A stretch of 64,000 nucleotides of DNA from Symsagittifera roscoffensis (taxonomy: Eukaryota; Xenacoelomorpha; Acoela; Convolutidae), in NCBI RefSeq assembly GCF_963678635.1, contig NC_087063.1, positions 14,759,006-14,823,005 of the forward strand, in the 5' to 3' direction. How positions within the stretch are numbered: position 1 is the first letter of the stretch; each line of letters starts with the position of its first letter. Shown here piece by piece: positions 34,134 through 43,880 of this stretch. The notes under the pieces are model-generated. The model saw only the letters and a program-made list of their open reading frames with translations. It searched no databases and was not told the origin of the DNA. The position numbers and the translations under genes were made by a program.

Positions 34134-37100
34134 CCGGCTCCCAACCCTTCTAGCATGCTGTCTGTCCTTTCAAAGCCCTCCTGTCTTTTCATTTCCTGGG
34201 TCCAGAAGGTTTCCAGAGTAATCTGACACATTCTGTTTACAAACTCAGCAGTCTTTTCTCCGGCATTTTCCGCCAGGTTCACCTCCTTCAACAAGTAGGC
34301 ATGCATCTTCGTGATCATCACGGTGCCTTGCTCAAAAGCATCTGCACCCAATGCCGCTACTCTAGGGTTCAGGTGTAGCCACTGGTTGGCTTCCGGTTTG
34401 GTTCTCAGAATCATCGCCTCCAGATGAGCTCTCGTCTCCAGTGAATTTTTCCTTCTTGTGTCTTCACCTGCCACTTCCATTGCTCGGAACCATAAGTCGT
34501 TGGACATTGCCGCGATCACTCGATGGTCGTCGTCTATTCCCGGTTTCAGTTTGAGTTGTCGACTGAAATTGGACAGTTCCAACCCCAGCACTTCGTCCAA
34601 CACTAACATGTGTAGCGCGTGGTCCTTGAATCCTCTCATCGCGTTTGAGATGTCTGACCATACTGCAGGCAGTTCAGACTTAAGTGGCCTCAGATTCTCC
34701 ATTTCTATCAGGCGATTCGGAGCTGATATGATCACATCATATTTTCCTTCCGAGAGTAAGGCCACAATTGCATACACGAATTTCAGTCCATCCGGGAGAT
34801 GTGCATATCCCGGAGACAACGCGAATACTACTCTCAATGCCACTTTATTGAATGACCCCTCCTTCGTCGCATCCACCACTTCACCCATCGACTCAAGGAA
34901 GTCTTTTATCGCTGGCCATACAGCTTTCTCTGCTGTTGTAGGATCTCTGAGTCTGCTCAGAAAACCTCTACTGTGTAGATGGTCATTGATGCCAGCAAAC
35001 ACAATCGTAATTGGATTCATGTCCGTCTGCCTTTGTACCCCTATAGCCAAAGATACTGATTGCAGTAGGTCCAGGTCGACCGCTGCCAACATTATGACGT
35101 CCGGCCAAAACAAAGACTTGGAAGTGTACACGAACTCTGAATTCGCTACTACCATAATCTTGGCCTTCCTCATCTCTGCTTTGTCATAGGCGGCGAAGAT
35201 GGTTTCATCTTTCTTTATCGCTGTCAATCCGCCATATCTCTGGGCATCACCATCTTGGTTCACTAGTTTTGGGTACACTCTTTCCTTCACATGACCAGGG
35301 GGTGTCGTCAGCTGCCTGAATATCTTCACGTGTTGTCCAATCGGCGCTCTCGTCGTCAGGAATCTTCCTGGTCTCTCTTCACGATTCCCCTCATCATGGT
35401 TCAATCTCACATCTTGCAACGGTCTCGCATTCACTGGTCCCATCGTGTTGTTAGAGGGCAGTCCCTCCATGTCAGCAAATCTCAAGTCCGTCGTGGAGCT
35501 GAAATTTATGCTAGTGGCTATCAACCAGTCTATGCCGGTTATTGAGTACAATCTGCTGACGGAAAGCATCGCTCCATTCAGCATCCTCCTTGCATCTTCG
35601 ATGAAGCTTACTCTCTGGAGATCCAGCTTCATTAGTTCGTCTTTGTATTTATGCCAGGGAGACGGTATGGGTCTCGACCACATCAATGAGCCTCTGCTCT
35701 GTCTTTCCTCTCGACTGGTACTCGTCGTCTCCGATCTAGTGTCCGATCTAGATGTGCCTGCTGTCTCTTCGATTGGGTTGACAGGTCCTATTATTCTCCT
35801 AGGATGAATAGTCCTCCTCATCGGCGCTTCTCCCAATCGATCCTGTACGTCTGTTCTTCGACCTGGTTCGCTGGAGCTTTGTTGCCTGTAGTTCGTGACG
35901 GCCGGGACCGTACCCAAGCGTGTTTCCAAGCTAGGAGGCACAAAGGTGGTAATCACCGCGTCACTCACTGTTCCTTCTTCCTTCAGCACTCCTGTGTCAA
36001 AGAGTTCTGCTTCCAGCTCGTCCAACCGCTCTTGGAAGACTCGATTCAACCAAGCTTGTCCTTCAATACTGTCGAAGTGAATGCCGTCTGTGGTCAGTCT
36101 GGCATGATCCATGGCTCTCAACTCATGTTCGATGTCCATGAGGATCATTCTTCCGGCATTTCGACTTGCTAGGTTCCTCAAGATGTTGTTCCATCTTACG
36201 ACTCCCTCGTTGTGCCTTCTTCCTGAGGCTGTCAGGCTTCTCGTGTTCATGGGCACAGTGCAAACGGTCAGTACCGCGCAACTGAATTTCTGCCAGAGGG
36301 TAGTAAACAAACACACCATCATTGACTCCCATAGTGCTTCCTGCTCGTCTGAACCTCTGGAGATGTCATTCGTCCCAACTAAGATCATCACCTTGGGAAT
36401 CCTCCCTGGATTCATCAGTTCCACCATCCGATATAATTGGGCTATCGTCGCTCCTCCAAAGGCCATCACCGTGGTGACCCACGTGGTCCTCAAATTTGAC
36501 AGCACTCTGACCAAGCTGTCTCCCAGTATCAGATGAGATGTCCCGAGTGGGGGTTGCTGCAGGTTCACAGCTGGGCTCCAGATAGCTCGATTGAAGCAGG
36601 CCCTCGGATCTGTCTCCGGAACTCCCGTGAAATTATATTTCAATTGATTATTCTTCTGCACGTCTATAATGCGAGACACTTTCTTCGCTGGCATCTTTCG
36701 TACTTTCCTCTCTGGGATTCTCGAGCTCCCCATGAGTGGTGTCACGTTACTTATCCCTTGTCTGATCACGGTCTGGGAGAGTTGTACTCTGCCCGTATCG
36801 TCAATCGTTCCATAGGGTGCAGTCACCCCGGAACCTGGCGCATTCTTGTTAGCGACCAGTCGTCCAGCTGTCTCTATCAGTTTCCTCGCTGTCTGTTCTA
36901 CGACGGGGTCACCCAAGGTGTCACTAGGATCCGGGATCGTTACTCAATTTGTCTCTGCTGGAGGTCGTGTCTCCGTTGTTTGACTCATTTCTCGAGGTAT
37001 CAAGAGCTCCATCGGGGACTGCCCACGAGGAATATCCCTTGCAGGTATCACTTTCTCCACGGCTGTTGTCAACGCCATCTGCTCCGATCGCTCTTTGTAT

Positions 37101-37747
37101 TCCTGCCTTAAGCGCTCAATCTCTTGACCCTGCTTTTTGTTGCAGTCTTCAAACAACTTTCTCCACATGTCCCGATCTTCCTCCATCTGGAGCATGCTTC
37201 TGGTCATCTCGTCCAGCTCCTTCTTCGTACTTTTCAGTTCTTCGTTCATCTCATCCATACCTTGCATGGTTTGGTTCGTCTGAACTTCCTGTCCTACTTT
37301 CGCCCTTTTTGGTGGCACAGCTGTTCTCAGTGGTGAACCAGACGAGGTCGCCTCGCTGTTCATCTCCCGATGCATTCTCGTCAGCCCAGGTTTGGGCTTG
37401 GAGGGCATTGGCATCTCACCTGGTTGGTAAGTCCTAGAACTTCCCAATCCAGGCTCATTCGCCAAGTCACTCCCTGAGAGAGCCCCGTTTCTCCACCTCA
37501 TCACTCTCATGTTCGGGCGGTCTAGTACTCCTCTTTCTCCATATGCTGCCATCAACAGGACTTCCGTGGGGCGGTCCCCACGTTTGTCGTGCCCCAAGAT
37601 GTTGATCAGGGCGGTCAGCAACATGACTACCTCTGGGTCCTCCAGAGCGAAGTCTCGATCAATCAGCCGACGATAGATCGCATCTATCATCGGTCCTACA
37701 TATGCCTCTGCCAGGTCCATCAATTCATCCAAGTTGAAGTTGTCCAT
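34097..37747 (-). pseudogene. Copy B second ORF: coiled coil plus SGNH/GDSL hydrolase, one stop
   Basis: The reading frame is 1217 codons from the ATG at 37747, interrupted once by TGA at 36944-36946 (Arg in copy A). Residues 1-110 are helical, 160-225 a coiled coil. The SGNH module spans about 400-580: block I LILGDSL (Ser411), block II GG (431-432), block III GTND (Asn460), block V DGIH (Asp554, His557), so the whole catalytic set is present. Known SGNH enzymes cleave esters of lipids, sugars or proteins; the substrate here is unknown. A second, diverged SGNH-like stretch follows: GIND (919-922) and DDDH (1072-1075) but no GDS serine box. The ORF follows the spacer with the acceptor-like site and overlaps the third ORF by 37 bp. 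Confidence 0.85.
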
Positions 37748-38135
37748 TTTATTCTTTCAAGTTTGATTTGATTCGATTCGATATTTGACTCAAGTGAGTT
37801 ATTAAATGATCAATCAGGATCTAGAAAAGAAGTCACAATTGTCTGTTTCACCTTAACATATATCGTTAAAATTTGCTTAAAACAGTTCAGATAAAAAGAT
37901 ATTCATCCTAAAATTTATTAAAATCAATTGGTTTCTAAAATTTTGGAATTCGACCTAAGATTGGACAGTCCAAACTTTGGATCTATTCCCAAGATCGTCA
38001 TTTAGTTGTTCATGGTCACTAACCCCTACTTACCCTTGATCTTAATAACCTAACACATAACATAACATAACATAACACACATATCACCTATTACATACAA
38101 CTTAGTCTTTGGCCTAACACTCTCTCGCACATCAC
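37748..38135 (-). other. Copy B spacer between pol-macro frame and second ORF
   Basis: This is non-coding sequence conserved in arrangement with 7051-7455. It contains (CATAA)n-like repeats near 38050-38075 and the acceptor-like site at 37821-37831. An internal promoter is an equally possible explanation for its conservation. Confidence 0.55.
37821..37831 (-). promoter_or_regulatory. Splice-acceptor-like site upstream of the second ORF (copy B)
   Basis: TTCTTTTCTAG on the minus strand, 74 bases before the ATG at 37747. It resembles the TAG acceptors of the two host genes in the window. Confidence 0.4.
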
Positions 38136-39455
38136 TCAGCCTATACTTAAGTAATATTTCTTATGTAGATATACTTGTATGTTCGTATCAGAGAATATCA
38201 CGTGTACAAGCGCGTACAATTCCCGAGGATGCAGTCTTCCTCTGTTTGGATCGTACACTGGAAGCGAGAGCTCCTTTACGTCCATTTCGACAAGGAAGTC
38301 CCTCAGCCTCGTCAAAGACAAGACTAGGTTCTCTGGGTCCACGTGCTGCTTCTCCGTCGCCCTCGTTACCAAGAAGCACAAGTTTTTTCCCGGTATCTGC
38401 GACGCCACCGGAGGTAAGGCTGCCACGCCCCCTATCCCTGGTCTTTGCTTCCAAAGGAATTCCACGTTTTTGTATTCTCTCTTAAAATCTGCCGCTAACG
38501 CTGTCCTAAAACTCATGTCTGCTGTGATTGCTATCGCACATGTTCTATTTGTGAGTATGAAATCACTGTCTGTTAGTATTATGTTACTTGAATATTCATT
38601 TGGTAAGTTAAAATATGACTCAACTACCCTGCCTATGTCAGGTTTCTTAGGCTCTTCGCCTGTTTCTGCTTCTAAGTCTCCTGTTTCTCTTGCTATTCTT
38701 AATTTTTTTATTATCAAGTTTTCAGTGTGGGTAAGTCCTACCCCCACTCCCCGCACAAAAATATCCATCGACGTCCCCGTCGATCGCATACCGGGTATCA
38801 AGTTAAGGTAAGAAGCTGGAATGAGTAGTCGTCCTTCCTGGGCAACCCAGGAAGGATCCTCTCGTTCGGTCTTGATGTATCTCATGCTTTCACGATCTAC
38901 GTCTTGGATTGTGACACTGGTCTACTCAGGATCCGAGGTCGTTTCATTCAGCCACTCTAAGACACGCAGGTTCGTCAAGTCTTGTTCGTGAGACTGCTGT
39001 TGCTCGTCGTCGAATTCTACCTCGATTTTTGACCAGTCGTCAACCCACTCATCGTCGTGATCATCGACTATGTCAATGTCTTGTGACACAGTTATTTCCT
39101 CTAGACCCACTACTTCCTCCGCTATCTTCTTTAGATCTATCCTATCCACTACAAAGTCGTCACCGTAAGGATTATATTTCTTTCTTGGTCTCATCCCGTC
39201 CTTCTGACGAGTCTGTATGGTGAACGGAAGATCCGGTTCCAAGTTCTTGGGAACCTCTATCTGTTCGGGATCCTGCCAATCTTCCTCTGCGTAGGGTAAG
39301 GTTTCATCGTCCGCTTCGATCTGTTCGTTTGGATCCAGGTCCAGCGGTGTATCCGTACCTTCCTCTACGCCTTCGTTTCCATCGTTCTTCTCCCTGGTGC
39401 CTTTTTCGTTGACCTCACAAGCAGGATTCATCATTAGATAATCCCCTTCTTCCAT
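38136..39455 (-). pseudogene. Copy B Pol C-terminal extension: acidic region and macrodomain-like module
   Basis: This continues the integrase frame; a one-base deletion near 39528 and a Glu-to-stop at 38922-38924 are the only breaks, and neither is in copy A. About 180 residues are very acidic (DDETLPYAEEDW, VDDHDDEWVDD). A 100-residue segment follows, then the macrodomain-like module at about 38588-38157. Its secondary-structure order and many positions fit the TARG1/OARD1 class. The acidic catalytic residue of that class (in its IGCGLD loop) is replaced by Gly in YDPNRGRLHP, and the MGxG-type loop is SFRTAL. Binding of ADP-ribose may persist but hydrolysis by the known mechanism looks unlikely. 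Possible roles are antagonism of host ADP-ribosylation or a structural role. Confidence 0.75.
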
Positions 39456-41743
39456 GTCTGCAGGTATACACCAGTCTTCTGTCGATGGATTGTGTGGCTT
39501 GATGTTCTCGTAGTGGGCGGCTCGGCAGTACTCAGTCTATAAAAGCGTCCCTTCTGATGCACCTCTGTAATCATGAAGGGTCCCCTCCATTTTTTTAGGA
39601 GCTTTTTTGTCCCTTTCGGTGGTATAACGTTCTGGAATACCCATACGTAGTCTCCCACCGAGTAAGCCTTTGGACCAGCTGCTTTCTTGTCGAATCTTTT
39701 CCTCTGCCTTGCCTGTGCCTGCTGAGTGTTTCGTCTACACAAATTGTTCAGCTCCTGTTGGCGTCTGATCACATCCCTCACGTAGACCTGTGGGGACGTT
39801 TTCTTTCCCTCATATTCTGGGTAGAAGAAGGTTAAGGGTAAAGACTTTTCGTGTCCAGTTAGCATCATGTGTGGACTGACTCCAGTGGTGGAGTGTTGCG
39901 TGATATTATATGCTCCCATCACCTGTGGAAGGTATCTGTCCCAATCGGTCATGTACCTGGAACAATATACTCTCAGCATCGACACTAACGTCCTGTTCTG
40001 TCTTTCCACTAAGCCATTCGTCTGAGGGTGGTATGTCGTGGAGTGAGCCTGAGCGACCTGTGAGCGTCTCATAAGCTCTTTCGTAAGCTCTCCTACGAAA
40101 GCTGTTCCATTATCCGATTGAAACGTCATCGGACAACCATGTCTTGCTATCCACGTATTGATCAGGTGGTCGCATGTCTCTTCCGCCGAGGCAGTTGTGC
40201 AGGGCACGGCCTCTGCATACTTCGTAAAATGATCTATCATGACCAGCACCTGATTGTAACCATTGTCTGTCATGCATATCTTTTGGTGATCTATTTGCAC
40301 CACCTCGTTGAATTCAGACGACTCGATCGATTGTAAAGGAAATCGCAACTTCCTTGGATCCTTGACCTGTTGGCATGACAGACATGCTGTTACCCATTTC
40401 TCGCATGCCTTTTTCATCCCAGGCCACTCAAAGCGCTTCAATATCCTCTGATATACTTTGTCGATCCCCTGATAGCCCATCTGATCATGTGACCTGAATA
40501 ATAGTTCTGTCTGATAGAGTTGCGGTAACACTATCGCGTTATATTTGTATAGGACTCTGTCTTCTTCTCTTCTCTTACAAGCCACAATCCCGTCTTTGTT
40601 CAAATATAACCTCCCTTCCTTCTGCATGAAGTATTGTCTCAGGATGCGATAGCTATCTTCCTCGAGGTCCCCTTTATCCGACGAACCATTCTCGATCCAC
40701 CTTTTCAGGCTGCTTGTCATGCGATCATTTCTCTGCGCCTTTAGAAGATCCGAGAGTCTGTATCTCGCCTTCAAGTACGTCTTCATGAACCTCATCTGAC
40801 TATTCAGCTCATTGGGCTGGTGTGTGTCTTCTTCCATCTTTACGCACCAAATCTTCGCCAGCGGCTTTGTTTCTTGCTTGAACGGCTGAAGATCAGTCCT
40901 GACTACCTCTTTTTGTGGCAACAGACTTATCGAGCGTTTCGATACCGCTATTGTCTCCAAGTCATCCGCTGCGTTGTCAAAGACTCTTTCGCTTGGTATA
41001 AGGTAGCGATCGCTGTCAGGATCCTGATACACCTCTCTGTCCAGGTCCCTTGCCCGAGTTTCCACTAGTAGCGTGTGTATCGCTAGTTCTGACAGTTCTG
41101 ATCCCGAACTCGAGTTCCTGTCTGAATAGGTGTCCATCCCTGAGTTTCGGGAATCATCATCCGTCGAAGAGGTTGTGCTGGAGACTGCACGCTCCTCCAG
41201 ATCATGTCTGTGCCTTCTTCGCATCCATCTGAACTCCCCGGACAAAACCTTGTTCTCTAGGTCCTGTTTCTCATCAGGAATTTTCTCGTCTATCTCAGAC
41301 TCCCCGGACAAATTTTCTTCTCCCGGGTGTTGATCTTGTGATCGCTGGTTCTTTTCATCATTCGTCTCCCCGGACAAATAGTCTTGCAGCCGATTTTGTT
41401 CTACCTTTTTACCTTCCTTATCCTGGTCCACGAAGGTGACGGTTTTCTTTCGCTTGCTGCTCCCCTGTTCTTTCTGTCCGTAAGAAGTACTGGTTAAAAT
41501 CTCTTGGGGTATTGAGGATACTAGTTGCTGAACTATTGTCCTACAATCCCTCTCGTTCTCTTCGTGCTGTCGTCTGGACGGCATGATCTTCACTTTCTCA
41601 CTGACTGTTAACGATGCCACTGCAGCTGTCCACTCGGGGTCATCTCTGGTCACTTCTCTTTCTAACAATCCATCCAGCATCCGCATCACTTGCGGTGTGA
41701 CTTGCACCGTTTTATCCAATAATGAGAGGCTGTTTATGTTCAT
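39434..41743 (-). pseudogene. Copy B linker with LSGE repeats and integrase
   Basis: The segment is an open frame of 770 codons between two lesions and is part of the single Pol frame. Residues 1-300 form a charged linker with three LSGE motifs (123-126, 145-148, 168-171) not usual in Gypsy Pol. Integrase: zinc-binding region with H419 and C454/C457, but the second His is Tyr424; catalytic D485, D544 and E580 with DX58DX35E spacing; a C-terminal GPF segment near 721. The enzyme inserts cDNA into the genome. An upstream Gln-to-stop (41756-41758) separates it from RNase H. I see no chromodomain; the acidic and macrodomain extension takes that place. Confidence 0.9.
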
Positions 41744-41755
41744 GCGAGAGAGTTC

Positions 41756-43834
41756 TTACTGGACCAGGTTCGAGCGCAGCAACAGATCCAAGGGGACCGG
41801 GTCCTCCTTGGATAGGATCTTTATCTCGGCTGATTTCTCTACAGGTAACTCAGGGTGCCCTGGAATTGGATGTCCAGACTTATCCAACCATCTCGTTAAG
41901 GGAAGCGCTTCATAAGTTTCTTTGTCAAGAAACGAGAATCCCTCCTTTATTTCCGCCTGATTGGCCTGCTTCTGCTCCAATCTTTCATAGAACTCAGTTT
42001 TCTTGCTGTCAGCATTCTGGTGTTTATCACGCATCCTATGTTCGATTATCATATGGTAGCCATCCAATCTTACTATCCATCTACCTATATAACTCTGATC
42101 CATCGAGTAGGTCTTCAACCAGGATAACGCTCTGTTGTCCACGCGTAACTTGAAGGGAGCGCTCCCCAAGTATGCACGGTACTTTTCCACGAAGGTGACT
42201 ACTGCAAACATTTCTGCTTTTGGTGCGCCATATTTCATCTCTGTGTCACTCAAGACCTTGCCGCCGTATGCAATGGGACGGAGAACTGTTCTTCCGTTCC
42301 ATTCTTGCTCTTGATGCAAGATTCCTCAGATGGCCACCACCGATGCGTCTGTGTCGAGAACATACATGCCCTTTTCTGTAGGCATGCCCAGCACTGGCGC
42401 TTCGCACAGTTCCCGCTTTATGTTCTCGAAAGCAACCTGTGCCTCATCGTTCCATTCGAACTTTTTCCCTTTGTTGCGCATCAGCTTCTGCATCGGGTAC
42501 ACCCTCCGCATATCCTTTTATGAATTCTCGGTAGTAATTGGCAAACCCTAGGAAGCTCAGGAGCTGTGTGTCCGTTCTGGGGGCTTTCCATGTCAACACT
42601 GCTTCCACTGCTTCCGGGTCCGGCCTCACACCATGCCTATCCACCATTCTTCCTAGGTATTTAATCGAGTCCCTAAGGATTTCACATTTCGATGGTTTGC
42701 ACTTTAATCCTGCTCTTTTCATGCATCCAAAGACTTCATCGAGCCTATCAATGTGGTCTTCCAGGGTCGGTGTCGCTATGACTACGTCATCCACGTAACA
42801 CATCACGAGATTCCCGTACTTCTTGGTCACTTTCGTCAAAGCCTGAGCCATCAGTCTTTGAAAAGTGGCCGTTGCATTGCACAAGCCGAAGGGCATCCTC
42901 TTCCACTGGTACAATCCCAATTCGCACGCGAATCCGGTTTTCTCTCTGTCCTTCTTCCGCAGAGGGACCTGCCAGAAGGCAGAACCTAAGTCCAATGTGG
43001 TGAAGAACTTGGCATCACCAAGCTTTGATAGGCTCTCGTCTATTCGCGGTATCGGGTACGCATCTTTTATCGTTACCGCGTTCAAGTAACGAAAGTCGCA
43101 ACAAAATCTAAGCTGCCCCCTTTCTTTTTCGCCATTACTACTCCGCAAGCCCATGGCGATTTCGAGGGTTCTATCATATCGTATTCAAGCAACATTTCTA
43201 TTTCCGCTCGGCACGTTTCCGATTTGTGTGGCGTCATTCGCCTTGCGCCTTCCCTATGGGGAACGGCGCCCTCTTCTAGTTCGATTTCGTGTTCGACGAA
43301 ATTACAGCAACCGATATCCGCCTTATGCTTTGAAAATACATCTGCGTTCCGATTTAGGAGGTCCTGCAATTTTTTGAAATCTCCCTCACCTATTTTCCCT
43401 TTTAAATGTTCTATCTCTGGCAAAACCGGTTTGTCAGATTCTAGTTCATATGACGAGGGGCGTTCCGGAAAATTCGAGCAGCTTGATAAGCCGTCGTCCG
43501 TTTCGGATTTCATTGAAAACAATTTATGAATAGATTTTAATTCATTAATCCTCTTTAAAGTTTTATCTTTATTGGCATGATAAGGACAGTCTTTCACACT
43601 ATATTTCTTCAAGTTTTGTGTCTCCTCATAGTCGGTCCTCATCGGCAAAGCGTAGCCAAGCTTCTTTCCACGCTGGATTGAAACCGTGGTGTCCAGTGTG
43701 TTCAACAACACACTGACACACAGTCCGTTTCGCGTTACCGAAAAGCTCCGGCCTAAAATCACCGAACTCTGACTATTTGGATTCGGTACTAAGCAAACCT
43801 GTTTACTATCACTTAACGAATTCAAATTTCTCAT
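41756..43834 (-). pseudogene. Copy B reverse transcriptase and RNase H
   Basis: RT motifs are LDLGSAFWQVPL (A), FGLCNATATFQRLM (B) and CYVDD (C, near 42790), with the conserved FLGFANYYREFI after the palm. RNase H runs from DTDASVVAI through KAEMFAVV and the D of RVDNRALSW. Lesions: a C run of five instead of six near 43118-43124, a one-base shift near 42500, and Ser-to-stop at 42326-42328. The region between protease and RT has the EGAVPHR-type sequence that usually precedes Gypsy RT. All catalytic Asp of RT are intact. Confidence 0.92.
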
Positions 43835-43880
43835 TCTAAAAATTGTTACTACAGCTTGTCCTGGTTGTAATTTTACTTTT

